The position numbers and the translations under genes are program-made. A DNA stretch of 64,000 nucleotides, taken from contig NZ_JAASAF010000007.1 of assembly GCF_012726195.1 (NCBI RefSeq), positions 1 to 64,000 on the forward strand. Reading direction: 5' to 3'. Of this stretch, positions 25,019 through 34,851 are shown in pieces. This DNA comes from Rhodococcus sp. HNM0563 (lineage in GTDB: Bacteria > Actinomycetota > Actinomycetes > Mycobacteriales > Mycobacteriaceae). Position 1 is the stretch's first letter. Every line of letters begins with the position of its first letter. Below the pieces are notes generated by a model that made no database searches, was not told where the DNA came from, and saw only the letters and a list, made by a program, of their open reading frames with translations.

Positions 25019-25058
25019 GACTACCACTTTCGAGGCCGCCTCGGGCCGTGTCCAATAC

Positions 25059-25072
25059 GAATGGCGCCATTC
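25059..25072. promoter_or_regulatory. Perfect 14-bp palindrome in divergent promoter
   Basis: GAATGGCGCCATTC is its own reverse complement. It lies between the divergent acyl-CoA dehydrogenase and SDR genes and is a good operator candidate for a TetR-type regulator of both. The regulator is not identified. Confidence 0.55.
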
Positions 25073-25185
25073 CCATATAGGCAGTCTCGATGGATTCCGG
25101 GGGGTGATTCGGGTCGTTGCGTGGATATATTCGAAGACATCGACCCGTTTCGGGGACAACTCAGGTCCCCTCGAAAGGATTTCAG

Positions 25186-25926
25186 ATGTCGCTGTTGGAG
25201 AACCGTACCGCCGTGATCACAGGTGGTGCCCAGGGTATCGGCTTCGCGATCGCCCAGAACTTCGTCGATGCCGGTGCCCGTGTCGTCATCGGCGACCTCG
25301 ATCTCGACGCCGCTACCGCAGCAGCGGAGAAGCTCGGCGGTCGTGACGTGGCCCGTGCGGTGAAGGCGAACGTCGTCGAATCTGCGGATTGGGACACCCT
25401 CCTGGCGGAGGCGGTCGACGGATTCGGTTCTCTCGATGTCGTGGTCAACAACGCAGGCATCACCCGCGACGCGACGATGCGCACGATGACCGAGGAGGAT
25501 TTCGACCTCGTCATTTCGGTGCACCTCAAGGGCACGTGGCACGGCACCCGTAAGGCTGCCGCGATCATGCGTGACGCCAAGCGCGGCGCGATCGTCAATA
25601 TCTCGTCGCTGTCCGGCAAGGTCGGCATGGTCGGCCAGACCAACTACTCCGCGGCGAAGGCGGGCATCGTGGGTCTCACCAAGGCGGCAGCGAAGGAGAT
25701 GGCGCACCACGGCGTCCGTGTCAACGCGATCCAGCCCGGCCTGATCCGCTCGGCGATGACCGAGGCCATGCCGCAGAAGGCATGGGACGGCAAGATGGCC
25801 GAGATCCCGATGGGCCGTCCGGGCGAGGTCGATGAAATTGCTTCTGTTGCACTGTTCCTCGCTTCCGACATGTCGTCCTACATGACCGGCACCGTCCTCG
25901 AGGTCACCGGCGGCCGTTTCATGTGA
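25186..25926 (+). CDS. SDR-family 3-oxoacyl reductase / 3-hydroxyacyl-CoA dehydrogenase
   Basis: A 246-residue FabG-like short-chain dehydrogenase. The TGGAQGIG loop is at residues 12-19, NNAG at 88-91, catalytic Ser140 or Ser141, Tyr154 and Lys158 are in order, and the C-terminal [10 protein letters not shown] is the normal family end. Asp37 in IGDLDLD suggests an NAD(H) preference. AAAGGA precedes the ATG. It is the first gene of an operon with a thiolase 32 bp downstream and a FadD-type ligase, so a catabolic 3-hydroxyacyl-CoA dehydrogenase role is likelier than fatty-acid synthesis. Confidence 0.9.
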   Translation: MSLLENRTAVITGGAQGIGFAIAQNFVDAGARVVIGDLDLDAATAAAEKLGGRDVARAVKANVVESADWDTLLAEAVDGFGSLDVVVNNAGITRDATMRTMTEEDFDLVISVHLKGTWHGTRKAAAIMRDAKRGAIVNISSLSGKVGMVGQTNYSAAKAGIVGLTKAAAKEMAHHGVRVNAIQPGLIRSAMTEAMPQKAWDGKMAEIPMGRPGEVDEIASVALFLASDMSSYMTGTVLEVTGGRFM

Positions 25927-25958
25927 CGGTTCCGTCACCCACACCTCGAAAGGTCATC

Positions 25959-27170
25959 ATGCGCGAAGTAGTCATCTGCGAGCCCGTCCGAACCCCGATC
26001 GGTCGCTACGGCGGAATGTTCAAGTCCCTCACCGCTGTCGATCTCGGTGTCACGGCACTGAAGGGTCTGCTCGAACGGACGGGTGTGTCACCCGACGAGG
26101 TCGGCGACGTCATTCTCGGTCATTGCAACGGCAACAGCGAGGCCCCGGCCATCGGTCGTGTCGTCGCTCTCGACGCAGGGCTTCCGGTCACCGTGCCCGG
26201 CATGCACATCGACCGCCGGTGTGGCTCCGGTCTGCAGGCCGTGATCCAGGCCGCGCTGCAGGTCGGCAACGGCGACAACGAACTCGTCGTGGCCGGTGGT
26301 ACCGAGTCGATGAGCAACGCAGCGTTTTACTCGACGGACATCCGCTGGGGCGGTGCACGCACCGGTGTGCAGATGCACGATGGCCTGGTCCGGGCCCGCT
26401 CGACTGCGGGCGGCAAGCATTACCCGGTGCCCGGCGGCATGATCGAGACCGCCGAGAACCTGCGCGCCGAGTACGGCATCAGCCGTCAGGAGCAGGATGA
26501 GCTCGCCGCAGAGTCGCACCGCCGCGCGGTGGCCGCTCAGCAGGCCGGCATCCTCGCCGAGGAGATCATCCCGGTCACCGTGCCCTCGCGTAAGGGCGAC
26601 CAGACCATCGACACCGACGAGCATCCCCGTGCCGACACCACTGTCGAGACCCTCTCGTCGCTGCGGCCGATCATGGGCAAGCAGGATCCCGGCGCCACCG
26701 TCACGGCCGGCAACGCCAGCGGGCAGAATGATGCCGCGTCGATGGCGATCGTCACGACACCGGAGAAGGCTGCGGAGCTCGGCTTGACCCCGCTCGTGCG
26801 TATCGTGTCGTGGGGTGTGGCTGGTGTTGCGCCCAAGATCATGGGCATCGGCCCCGTGCCCGCCACCGAGATCGCACTCGCGAAGGCCGGTATCACGCTT
26901 GCCGATGTCGACGTCATCGAACTCAACGAGGCGTTCGCGGCGCAGGCGCTGGCCGTGACCCGTGAGTGGAAGTTCGGTGCCGCAGATTTCGAGCGCACCA
27001 ACATCCACGGTTCCGGTATCTCGCTCGGTCATCCGGTCGGCGCGACCGGTGGTCGCATGCTCGCGACACTGGCCCGCGAGTTGCACCGACGTGAGGGCCG
27101 CTACGCCCTCGAGACCATGTGCATCGGCGGCGGCCAGGGCCTCGCTGCGATCTTCGAACGCGTGTCCTGA
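25959..27170 (+). CDS. Thiolase (acetyl-CoA acetyltransferase family)
   Basis: A 403-residue thiolase. The acylated nucleophile Cys88 is in DRRCGSGLQ. The other active-site blocks are NEAFAAQAL, GSGISLGHPVGATGGRM (His) and the C-terminal CIGGGQGLA with the proton-transferring Cys. It differs from the thiolase at 11661 in all three motifs (which has CGSSQQ and CEAGG), so the two are separate lineages with probably different chain preferences. It follows the SDR with a short gap and is ended by a strong hairpin. Confidence 0.93.
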   Translation: MREVVICEPVRTPIGRYGGMFKSLTAVDLGVTALKGLLERTGVSPDEVGDVILGHCNGNSEAPAIGRVVALDAGLPVTVPGMHIDRRCGSGLQAVIQAALQVGNGDNELVVAGGTESMSNAAFYSTDIRWGGARTGVQMHDGLVRARSTAGGKHYPVPGGMIETAENLRAEYGISRQEQDELAAESHRRAVAAQQAGILAEEIIPVTVPSRKGDQTIDTDEHPRADTTVETLSSLRPIMGKQDPGATVTAGNASGQNDAASMAIVTTPEKAAELGLTPLVRIVSWGVAGVAPKIMGIGPVPATEIALAKAGITLADVDVIELNEAFAAQALAVTREWKFGAADFERTNIHGSGISLGHPVGATGGRMLATLARELHRREGRYALETMCIGGGQGLAAIFERVS

Positions 27171-27197
27171 TTCGTCGTCACGTTTGAGTTCCCCCGA

Positions 27198-27231
27198 CAA
27201 CGGTCGGCCGGCATCTGCCGGCCGACCGTTG
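27198..27231 (+). terminator. Terminator hairpin after thiolase
   Basis: A perfect 16-bp stem (27198-27213 with 27216-27231) with a tight loop, followed by CTTGTTT. It separates the SDR-thiolase pair from the following ligase gene, which therefore likely has its own promoter. Confidence 0.85.
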
Positions 27232-27266
27232 CTTGTTTCCGCTGGTCGGACGCACCCATTGATGCC

Positions 27267-27284
27267 AGAACTGATATGTGTTCT
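27267..27284 (+). promoter_or_regulatory. Interrupted palindrome upstream of FadD19-like ligase
   Basis: Arms AGAAC (27267-27271) and GTTCT (27280-27284) flank 8 bp, about 85 bp before the ligase start. The arms resemble half-sites of TetR-type KstR operators, but the spacing differs. A weak candidate. Confidence 0.3.
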
Positions 27285-27368
27285 ACTTTTGCCCAGAGTG
27301 GCGTACGGCACATTTCGGGCAGAGATGCGAGCGGCGCCGTTGCACGACCGATCGGAAGGAACAGCACA

Positions 27369-28994
27369 ATGTCTCTGAATCTGGCCGACCTCACCGAAGC
27401 GGTGGTCGACGCGATTCCCGATCGCACGGCCATCGTCTGCGGCGACCGATCGCACACCTACGCGCAATACGATGCCGCCGCCAACCGGATCGGTCATCAC
27501 CTCGCCGCAGCGGGGGTCGCACCCGGCGACCATGTCGGACTGCACATGCGCAACAGTCTCGAATACCTCGACACGATGCTCGGCACAATGAAGATCAGGG
27601 CCGTCCCGATCAATATCAACTTCCGATACGTGGGCGCCGAACTCGACTACCTCTACAACAATGCCGAACTCGTCGCGCTCGTGGTGGACGCAGACCTGAC
27701 CGACGTCGTCGCCGAGGTTTTGCCCGACTGTCCCCACCTGCGGCACATCGTGGTCGTCGGAGATGCTCCCACGCCGGCGCTCGATGACGCAGCAGCGCTC
27801 GCCGAGGTCACCGTCGTGCGGTACGACGACGCCGTCGCGGACGCCTCGGATGAGCGCGACTTCGCTCCGCGCAGCGACGACGACCTCTACATCCTCTACA
27901 CGGGCGGCACCACCGGCATGCCCAAGGGCGTGATGTGGCGGCACGAGGACTTCTACTTCGCCGCACTCGGCGGAGGCAACGCGTACGGCGACCCGCACGA
28001 CAGCCCCGAATCGCTCGCTGCCGCGGCCGCCGCCAACGAACACCCGTTGACGTATGTCGTCACCGCTCCGCTCATGCACGGCGCTGCCATGTACGCCGTG
28101 TTCATGGGCCTGTTCATGGGCTTCCCCCAGGTGATCATGCGGAACTTCGAACCCGCGGAGGCGCTGCGTCGGATCGACGAGCACAAGGCCGCCGTGCTCA
28201 TGGTCGTCGGAGATGCCATCAGCCGGCCCATCGCCGACGTCCTCGCGGAGCGTCGCGACGAGTTCGACCTCAGCTCGCTGATCGTCATCGGTTCGGGAGG
28301 TGCGCTGTGGTCGGTCAGCGTGCGCGACCGCCTGAAGGAACTGCTCCCCAACGTCATGCTGCTCAACTCTTTCGGCTCGTCCGAATCGGGAGCCAATGGT
28401 GCCCTCACCCCCGGCGAGGACGGCAAACAGAGACTGCCCGCGTCCCCGAAGGTGCGCGTCGTCGACACCGACTATTCGACGATCGAACCGGGCTCGGACG
28501 CCATCGGCTACCTTGCGCGGGTCGGTCACGTACCGGTGGGTTACTTCAACGACCCCGAGAAGACCGCCGCCACCTTTCCCGTCGTGGACGGCACACGGAT
28601 GTCGCTGCTCGGCGACCTCGCCACGGTCGAGGCGGACGGCTCGATCATCGTGCTCGGCCGCGGCTCGGCGTGCATCAACAGTGGTGGCGAGAAGATCTAC
28701 GCCGAGGAGGTCGAGGAGGCGGTCAAGGGGCATCCCGCAGTGGAGGATGCACTCGTCACCGGCGTACCGGATCCCCGTCTGGGCGAGACGGTGTCGGTGG
28801 TCGTACAGCTACGCGAGGGTGCGCACGAGCCGACGCAGGAGGAGCTCGCCGAACACTGCCGGACCGTCATCGCCGGGTACAAGGTCCCCCGGCACGTCGT
28901 CGTGATGCCGCAGATCGTCCGCTCCCCCGCAGGCAAGGCAGATTACCGGTGGGCCAAATCGGTACTGACGCAGTCGGTGACCACCGAGGTCTGA
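27369..28994 (+). CDS. Acyl-CoA synthetase, FadD19-like
   Basis: A 541-residue ANL ligase of the FadD19-type group, whose mycobacterial member activates steroid side-chain acids. Shared features include [20 protein letters not shown], the long insertion rich in Ala before APLMHGAAM, and the ending [12 protein letters not shown] then [11 protein letters not shown] with the catalytic Lys. The ATG at 27369 follows GGAAGGA. It overlaps the convergent leuA gene by 52 bp at the 3' ends. Whether the substrate is a steroid, another branched or cyclic acid, or a fatty acid is not shown. Confidence 0.9.
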   Translation: MSLNLADLTEAVVDAIPDRTAIVCGDRSHTYAQYDAAANRIGHHLAAAGVAPGDHVGLHMRNSLEYLDTMLGTMKIRAVPININFRYVGAELDYLYNNAELVALVVDADLTDVVAEVLPDCPHLRHIVVVGDAPTPALDDAAALAEVTVVRYDDAVADASDERDFAPRSDDDLYILYTGGTTGMPKGVMWRHEDFYFAALGGGNAYGDPHDSPESLAAAAAANEHPLTYVVTAPLMHGAAMYAVFMGLFMGFPQVIMRNFEPAEALRRIDEHKAAVLMVVGDAISRPIADVLAERRDEFDLSSLIVIGSGGALWSVSVRDRLKELLPNVMLLNSFGSSESGANGALTPGEDGKQRLPASPKVRVVDTDYSTIEPGSDAIGYLARVGHVPVGYFNDPEKTAATFPVVDGTRMSLLGDLATVEADGSIIVLGRGSACINSGGEKIYAEEVEEAVKGHPAVEDALVTGVPDPRLGETVSVVVQLREGAHEPTQEELAEHCRTVIAGYKVPRHVVVMPQIVRSPAGKADYRWAKSVLTQSVTTEV

Positions 28995-30793
28995 TCACCT
29001 GTGAGGGCTGCACTCGGGCCGGTGTTCGCGGCGCCGATGAGGGACTCGAGGGTGGCGGTCAGCACGGATCGGCTTTTGCCGGCAGCCCACCGCGTGACTG
29101 TGCCCCTGCGGTACTCGATCAGGGTGAGCGCGTCGCTGTCCTCGAGCGCTGACGGCGCCGGAGCGCCGCTGCCGGAGCCGATGCTGGTCTGATGCAGGGC
29201 GAGGACGTCCAGCGAGATCCCGACACGAGCGAGTGCTTCGGTGACGGCCTCCACCGGGCCGACGCCGTGATGCGAGCTGGAGTGCTCGGAGTTATCCACG
29301 CGCAGTGTGAGAGTCGTGGTTTCCTCGGTGGTATCGAAGCCCGTCAGTTCGATGGCGGGCTTGCCACCCGGCGTAACGATGTACTCGGCCTCGAAGATGT
29401 CCCACAGTTGTGATGCGGTGACCTCGCTGCCGGTGGCGTCGGTGTGCTTCTGTACGTGGCGGGCGAAGTCGATCTGCAGACGCCGGGGCAGTTCGATGCC
29501 GTACTCGGTTTCCAGCAGGTAGGCGATTCCGCCCTTACCGGACTGCGAGTTCACCCGGATGACGGCATCGTAGCTGCGGCCGAGGTCGGCGGGATCGATG
29601 GGCAGGTACGGCACGCGCCACTCGGTCTCGCTGACTCGACGGCCCTCGGCGGCCGCGCGGGCATGGTGCTCGGCGAAACCCTTCTTGATCGCGTCCTGGT
29701 GAGTGCCACTGAAAGCGGTGTGCACGAGGTCTCCGACATACGGATGTCTGGGATTGATCTCGATACGGTTGGCGTGCTCGACGGTGCGGCGGATCTCGTC
29801 GATGTCGGAGAAGTCGATCATCGGATCGACGCCCTGCGCATGCAGGTTCAGAGCGAGGGTGGCGATATCGACATTGCCCGTGCGCTCCCCGTTGCCGAAA
29901 ATGCAGCCTTCGACGCGCTGTGCTCCGGCCAGGACGGCGAGTTCGGCACACGCGACCCCGGTACCGCGGTCGTTGTGTGGGTGTACGGACAGGATCACTG
30001 CATCACGGCGAGTGAGGTTCTTGTGCATGTATTCGATCTGATCGGCATAGACGTTCGGCGTTGCGATCTCGACGGTCGCGGGAAGGTTGACGATGACGGG
30101 ACGCTGCGCCGAGGCATCCCACAGCGTCGTCATGTCGTCGCAGACCTCGAGGGCGTAGTCGGGTTCGGTGAGGTTGAAGACCTCGGGCGAGAACTCGAAG
30201 CGCACATTCTCCAGGTCGCCGGCGAACTCCAGTACGTCGCGTCCGCCGGAGACGATCAACTCTGTGAGTGCAGTGCGGCCGTGCCCGAGCACGACATCGC
30301 GCCATGTCGGTGCGGTCGCCGTGTACATGTGGACGACAACGTCATTGCGGACACCGCGGATCGACTCCACGGTGCGCTCGATGAGGTCGCGGCGGGCAGG
30401 GGTGAATACGACGATGGTGACATCGCCGGGTGCGATGTCGGTGTCGGCGATGAGACGGATGAAGTCGTAGTCGGTCTGCGAGGCCGACGGATAGCCGACC
30501 TCGATCTCCTTGTAACCCATCGCGACCATCAGTTCGAACAAACGGCGCTTGCGGGTGGGGTCCATCGGCTCGGCCAGCGCCTGATTGCCGTCGCGCAGGT
30601 CGACCGGCACCCACAGGGGAGCTGCCGTCATGCGCTTGGACGGCCAGTCACGCTCTGTGAGTGGCACTTCCACACGTGAGTACACATCACGGTAACGGTG
30701 GGAGGGCATCTGTGAGTGCGTCTGCCGATTCCAGGACGGAGCATCGGCGGGTACCGGTCCGGCTGGAGTGTTGATGCTGGGGAAGGCGGTCAT
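28943..30793 (-). CDS. leuA: 2-isopropylmalate synthase
   Basis: First committed enzyme of leucine synthesis; it condenses acetyl-CoA with 2-oxoisovalerate. 616 residues, the actinobacterial long form. The N-terminal catalytic TIM barrel has the metal/substrate segment [15 protein letters not shown] and the HxH metal ligands in [11 protein letters not shown]. The C-terminal regulatory domain (about 480-590), with [14 protein letters not shown], binds leucine for feedback inhibition. AAGGA precedes the ATG. Expression is probably attenuated by the leader upstream. The last 52 bp overlap the end of the FadD19-like gene on the other strand, so transcripts of the two can pair. Confidence 0.95.
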   Translation of the reverse strand: MTAFPSINTPAGPVPADAPSWNRQTHSQMPSHRYRDVYSRVEVPLTERDWPSKRMTAAPLWVPVDLRDGNQALAEPMDPTRKRRLFELMVAMGYKEIEVGYPSASQTDYDFIRLIADTDIAPGDVTIVVFTPARRDLIERTVESIRGVRNDVVVHMYTATAPTWRDVVLGHGRTALTELIVSGGRDVLEFAGDLENVRFEFSPEVFNLTEPDYALEVCDDMTTLWDASAQRPVIVNLPATVEIATPNVYADQIEYMHKNLTRRDAVILSVHPHNDRGTGVACAELAVLAGAQRVEGCIFGNGERTGNVDIATLALNLHAQGVDPMIDFSDIDEIRRTVEHANRIEINPRHPYVGDLVHTAFSGTHQDAIKKGFAEHHARAAAEGRRVSETEWRVPYLPIDPADLGRSYDAVIRVNSQSGKGGIAYLLETEYGIELPRRLQIDFARHVQKHTDATGSEVTASQLWDIFEAEYIVTPGGKPAIELTGFDTTEETTTLTLRVDNSEHSSSHHGVGPVEAVTEALARVGISLDVLALHQTSIGSGSGAPAPSALEDSDALTLIEYRRGTVTRWAAGKSRSVLTATLESLIGAANTGPSAALTGDQTSVVTDCVSTDLAHR

Positions 30794-30825
30794 GTTCGTG
30801 GTTCCTTCTACGGGTCGTGAAATGT

Positions 30826-30863
30826 CGACCGGCGCGATCGGGCTCCACGACGGGAGCCGGTCG
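30826..30863 (-). promoter_or_regulatory. leuA attenuator: mutually exclusive hairpins
   Basis: An outer stem of CGACCGGC with GCCGGTCG (30826-30833 with 30856-30863) and an inner stem of GGCTCC with GGAGCC (30841-30846 with 30853-30858) share bases, so only one can form fully. A further hairpin lies inside the leader codons (CCGCCACGGCGG). They lie directly after a Leu-rich leader peptide and before leuA, the classic attenuation layout. Confidence 0.65.
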
Positions 30864-30865
30864 GG

Positions 30866-30913
30866 CTACACCCCGCCGTGGCGGCGAAGAAGGAGGAATC
30901 CGAGGATGAGCAT
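30866..30913 (-). CDS. leuL: Leucine-rich leader peptide of leuA
   Basis: A 15-codon open frame, MLILGFLLLRRHGGV, with six leucines, three of them consecutive, followed by two arginines and a stop. It ends 72 bp before leuA on the same strand. Ribosome stalling on the Leu codons when charged leucyl-tRNA is scarce would favour an antiterminator. Similar Leu-rich leaders precede leuA in other actinobacteria. It has no other recognisable function. Confidence 0.75.
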   Translation of the reverse strand: MLILGFLLLRRHGGV

Positions 30914-30989
30914 GCGGCGACGCTACCACAACTACTCAGACAAGCTGAGGAGCTGGAGGGTGCTGAGTCCGGCATGGGAGAATGCCGAC

Positions 30990-31661
30990 ATGTCACTCGT
31001 CCGTCGTGAGTCACTCGCCGAACAGGCTGCCGACCTGCTGTTGTCGCGAATCAGAGACGGCGAGTGGAACGTGGGAGACAAGTTACCCGGGGAGACGACA
31101 CTCGCCCCTGCGCTCGGAGTCGGCCGCTCGACCGTGCGTGAGGCGATCCGGCAACTCGCCGGCCAGGGGGTGCTCGTTTCGCGTCAAGGGGCAGGGGTGT
31201 TCGTCACCGCCCTCGATATTCCGGAGAACTGGGATGCAGTGCTGCGTCGAGCCGACATCGTCGCCGTCATCGAAGCGCGCATCGCGATCGAGGTGGAGGC
31301 ATCGGCACTGGCCGCTGAACGTCGCACACCGGAGGAACTCGAGGACCTGCGCCGCGCGCTGACCGACCGCGCGCACCATCGCGTCGACGTCGAGAAACAC
31401 GTCGACACCGACATGGCGTTCCACCGTGGCATCCTCCGTGCGGCGCACAGTCCGATCCTTCTCGAGTTGTTCACTCATTTCGCGCCGCGCAACCGGCGGG
31501 CGATGGTCGACATGCTCCGCGACCGAGGCGATCACGGCGATGACGCCGACCAGGCCACGCACGAACGCATCTACGACGCGATCGACTCACGTGATGCCGG
31601 GCTCGCAGCCACCCTCACCCGTACCCACCTGAATACGCTCAAGGAGCTGCTCATCCGATGA
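30990..31661 (+). CDS. GntR-family regulator (FadR/FCD subfamily)
   Basis: A 223-residue regulator. The N-terminal winged HTH (residues 8-72) has LPGETTLAPALGVGRSTVREAIRQLAGQGVL. The FCD effector domain (about 85-215) contains the metal-binding pattern D-x3-H in DTDMAFHRGILRAAHS and a later H in ATHERIYDAI. FCD regulators sense organic acids, often through a bound metal. The start is set by GGGAG 9 bp upstream; the frame is open much further back into the leuA leader. Divergent from leuA and its leader, though nothing shows that it controls leucine synthesis. Confidence 0.9.
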   Translation: MSLVRRESLAEQAADLLLSRIRDGEWNVGDKLPGETTLAPALGVGRSTVREAIRQLAGQGVLVSRQGAGVFVTALDIPENWDAVLRRADIVAVIEARIAIEVEASALAAERRTPEELEDLRRALTDRAHHRVDVEKHVDTDMAFHRGILRAAHSPILLELFTHFAPRNRRAMVDMLRDRGDHGDDADQATHERIYDAIDSRDAGLAATLTRTHLNTLKELLIR

Positions 31662-31690
31662 CGCGGCGATGAACGACGGTCGACATCGAT

Positions 31691-32326
31691 CTACGGATCG
31701 AGATGTTGTCCGGGTGGTCTCGGAGCATGCAGGGAGAATTGCACGCCGAGCATCCGAATTGCGAAACACAATGCGGCAGAGCTGAGAAGAGCTACCGTTC
31801 CACCGAAACCGAGACTGTGGGCGGTGGCGAATCCGGCCGCACCGACCAGCGCGGGAATGGCGTAGAGCTCGCTGGTCAGCACCGTCGGAATCCGCATGAC
31901 CATGACATCGCGGATCGTGCCACCGCCGACCGCGGTGATCGTGCCGACGATGACGGCCTGCACGACGCCGAAATCCAGAGCCAGGGCTTTCGCGGCGCCG
32001 AGGACCGCGAACACGCTCAAGCCGATCGCGTCGAGGACCGTGATGGGAAACGAGAGGCGGTCGAGCACGCGACTCAGACCGAACGCGATCAACCCGCCCG
32101 CCGCGGCGATCGCGAGATAACGCCAGTCGAGGAAGGTGGCCGGGGGCAGTGCATCGAGGAGGACATCCCGGATCGTGCCGCCGCCCAGCGCGGTGAACAT
32201 GCCAAGGGTCACCACGCCGACGATGTCGACCCGTGCGACGCGGACCGCGGTCAGTGCACCGTTGAGGGCGAAGACGAAGGTGCCGGTCAGATCCAGAACG
32301 AGCAACAGCGTCGAGTCGGTGGGCAT
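31691..32326 (-). CDS. TRIC-type cation channel family protein (UPF0126)
   Basis: A 211-residue membrane protein with about seven helices built from two similar halves. Each half carries the family motif GGGTIRDV (residues about 48-55 and 134-141), the hallmark of bacterial TRIC homologues. These trimeric channels conduct monovalent cations, K+ among them. The Pro-rich tail RPPGQHLDP follows the last helix. It stands alone between the GntR gene and a methyltransferase gene on the same strand. Physiological role unknown. Confidence 0.88.
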   Translation of the reverse strand: MPTDSTLLLVLDLTGTFVFALNGALTAVRVARVDIVGVVTLGMFTALGGGTIRDVLLDALPPATFLDWRYLAIAAAGGLIAFGLSRVLDRLSFPITVLDAIGLSVFAVLGAAKALALDFGVVQAVIVGTITAVGGGTIRDVMVMRIPTVLTSELYAIPALVGAAGFATAHSLGFGGTVALLSSAALCFAIRMLGVQFSLHAPRPPGQHLDP

Positions 32327-32356
32327 GGTCGTCTGTCTACCGGACGCTGCAGACTT

Positions 32357-33463
32357 TCACCCGCCCGACAGCCGGTAGAAACGGAAGAAACCGAAATTCT
32401 CGATGGGAAGGACATCCATCCGGGCGAATCCGGCCTCGTGCGCATATCGCCGCAGCGTCGCGGGCCGCATGACCGTTCCTGTCCCCACGCTGGGCTGATG
32501 GTTCATACCGTCGGGAAGACAGAACATCAGACTGTATCCGTACATGAGCCGCTCGACCTCGTCGCCGGGCGCCGTGAATTCGTCGGCTACGGCCTCGTCC
32601 ATGACGATCACCACGCCACCGGGAGCCAGTGACCGGCGTGCCGCCGAGAGCACCTCGACGGGCTGCGGCATGTCGTGGATGCACTCGAATGCGAACACCG
32701 CCAGGAACGTCGACTCCGGCAGCCCGGCTGCGTCCGTCTCGGTAATCGTGATGCGCTGTGCTACTTCGGGTTCGGACGCGACATTCGACCGGGCCATTTC
32801 GACGGTCGCGGCGTCGATGTCGAAACCGTGCACTGAGGCATCCGGGTAGGTGCGCGCGAGCGTGAGAGTGGACCATGCGCCGCCGCACCCGATGTCTGCG
32901 ATCGCGGCACCAGGGGTGCGCAGCAACTCGTCGAGATCGGGTACGGAGTGCAATGCGCCGGGCAGGGCCTGTTCGAACCACGGACGATTCACGTCGGCCT
33001 GGGACTCCCGGGCATCGCTGCCGTACTGCGCCCAGCCGACGCCGCTGCCCGTGCGATACGCCTCGAGCAACGCAGGCATCTGCATGGCACCGCCGGTGAG
33101 GATCCGCGGCAGCGGAGTCATGTACGACAGGCTTCGCTCGTCCGTGAGTACTTCCGCACCGGCCGCAGAGAGGGTGAACCGCGGAGGTTCCGCATCATCG
33201 ACCGAGAGCAGGCCCGTGGCAGCCTGTTGCTCGAGCCATTCCCGCGCATACCGCGGATGCGTGCCGGTGCGGTCGGCAAGTTCGTCTGCCGTCGCAGGTC
33301 CGTCCGAGGCCAGACTGCGGTACCACCCGAGCCGGTCTCCGAGATAGATGGAGAACACGTCGATCGCGCCGAGTGTGGCATCGAGGATGCGCTGTGCGAA
33401 GTCGTCGACGGATTCGGTTCGGGCAACGGAAGCCGAGGGCTGTTCGGGTATCGATGTGGACAT
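32357..33463 (-). CDS. SAM-dependent methyltransferase with N-terminal winged helix
   Basis: A 368-residue class I methyltransferase of the type that has a winged-helix N-terminal domain (Rv2258c-like). The N-terminal half has RTGTHPRYAREWLEQQAATG, typical of the wHTH dimerisation region. The SAM-binding core begins with ADIGCGGAWSTLTLARTYP, followed by the acidic VHGFDIDAAT loop. FECIHDMPQP is the expected post-II motif. The second of two nearby ATGs is chosen because GGAG is 9 bp upstream of it. The substrate is unknown; a small hydrophobic molecule is a family-level guess. Confidence 0.87.
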   Translation of the reverse strand: MSTSIPEQPSASVARTESVDDFAQRILDATLGAIDVFSIYLGDRLGWYRSLASDGPATADELADRTGTHPRYAREWLEQQAATGLLSVDDAEPPRFTLSAAGAEVLTDERSLSYMTPLPRILTGGAMQMPALLEAYRTGSGVGWAQYGSDARESQADVNRPWFEQALPGALHSVPDLDELLRTPGAAIADIGCGGAWSTLTLARTYPDASVHGFDIDAATVEMARSNVASEPEVAQRITITETDAAGLPESTFLAVFAFECIHDMPQPVEVLSAARRSLAPGGVVIVMDEAVADEFTAPGDEVERLMYGYSLMFCLPDGMNHQPSVGTGTVMRPATLRRYAHEAGFARMDVLPIENFGFFRFYRLSGG

Positions 33464-33580
33464 AGCGGTCATCTCCGTGCAGGAGGACGAGTGATTGTTT
33501 CCATCGTCGTCCGCGGGCAGGCCTGTGTCACCGGTCGTTCGCCGTCCAAATCATGTCCAGGAGGGCTACCGTGGTCAGGC

Positions 33581-34846
33581 ATGATCTCGTCTTCACGTGC
33601 TGGAGCGGTCCTCGACGCACTACCGAGTGTGCGCAGTGGGCTGGAGGACTTCTACCGCGATCTGCACGCGCACCCGGAACTCTCACATCAGGAACACGCC
33701 ACTGCGAACAAGGTCGCAAGCCGGCTCCGCGACACCGGATACGAGGTGCACGAGGGAATCGGTGGCACCGGAGTCGTCGGGATTCTGCGCAACGGGCACG
33801 GACCCACCGTTCTGCTCCGCGCCGATATGGACGCCCTGCCTGTGGCAGAAGCGACCGGTCTCCCCTACGCCAGTACCGTCCGGACGGTCGACGGAGACGG
33901 AAATGATGTGCCGGTGATGCACGCGTGCGGGCACGATGTGCACGTCACGGCACTGCTCGGGGCGGCGGATCTGCTCCGGCAGGGCTCCCACCATTGGCAG
34001 GGCACCTTGGTGACGCTGTTCCAGCAGGCCGAGGAAACCGGCGACGGCGCCCGTGCCATGGTCGACGACGGCCTCGCCGAACTGCTGCCCGGCGTCGACG
34101 TCGCGCTCGCTCAGCATGTCCTTCCGGCACCGGCCGGCGACGTCGGCACCAGATCCGGGGCGGTCCTGTCCGCCGCGGACAGCATGCGCATCACCGTGTA
34201 CGGGCGGGGAGCGCACGGCTCCATGCCGCAGGCCGCGGTCGATCCCGTGGTGCTCGCCGCGATGATCATCGTGCGCCTCCAGACCGTCGTATCGAGGGAG
34301 ACCGCGCCCGGCGAGTCCGCAGTGCTCACCGTGGGCAGTGTCCATGCGGGCAGCAAGGGCAACGTGATCCCCGACAGTGCGGTGCTGCAACTCAACATGC
34401 GTACCTACGATGAGGGCACCCGCGAGACGATGCTACGCGCGATCCGCAGGATCGTGATTGCCGAATGTCAGGCCTCGGATTCGCCGATAGAACCGGAATT
34501 CGAACTCTACGAACGTTTTCCGCTGACACGCAACGACGGTGAAGTGACCGCAAGGGTGGCGGTCGCGTTCGCGGAGCATTTCGGTGACCGGTACCGGGAA
34601 CTGCCCCGGCAGACGGCCAGCGAGGATTTCAGCGACATCCCGAATGCGCTCGGCGTTCCCTACACCTACTGGGGTATCGGTGGCATCGACCCGTCGGCCT
34701 ATCGGAACGCCGTGGAACGCGGCCGGGTCGCGCAGGACATCCCGGTCAATCATTCACCGGCGTTCGCACCGGTCGTGCAACCCACACTGGACACCGGGGT
34801 GGAAGCGCTCGTCGTCGCCGCCCTCGCGTGGCTCACGGAACACTGA
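33581..34846 (+). CDS. M20-family metallo-amidohydrolase
   Basis: A 421-residue M20D peptidase/amidohydrolase (hippurate-hydrolase type). Metal-binding motifs are intact: HACGHDVH (His and Asp), QQAEETGDGA (the two Glu) and the C-terminal NHSPAFAP His. RADMDALPVAEATGLPYAS is the family N-terminal signature, and the dimerisation lid runs from about 190 to 305. Such enzymes remove acyl groups from N-acyl amino acids or similar amides in the cytosol. It is convergent with the LysR gene, 5 bp from its end. Confidence 0.9.
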   Translation: MISSSRAGAVLDALPSVRSGLEDFYRDLHAHPELSHQEHATANKVASRLRDTGYEVHEGIGGTGVVGILRNGHGPTVLLRADMDALPVAEATGLPYASTVRTVDGDGNDVPVMHACGHDVHVTALLGAADLLRQGSHHWQGTLVTLFQQAEETGDGARAMVDDGLAELLPGVDVALAQHVLPAPAGDVGTRSGAVLSAADSMRITVYGRGAHGSMPQAAVDPVVLAAMIIVRLQTVVSRETAPGESAVLTVGSVHAGSKGNVIPDSAVLQLNMRTYDEGTRETMLRAIRRIVIAECQASDSPIEPEFELYERFPLTRNDGEVTARVAVAFAEHFGDRYRELPRQTASEDFSDIPNALGVPYTYWGIGGIDPSAYRNAVERGRVAQDIPVNHSPAFAPVVQPTLDTGVEALVVAALAWLTEH

Positions 34847-34851
34847 TCGCT

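Noticed and set aside
26088-28733. 881-codon minus-strand open frame across thiolase and ligase genes
   Set aside because: Same shadow effect; the plus-strand thiolase and FadD19-like ligase are intact and explain the DNA.
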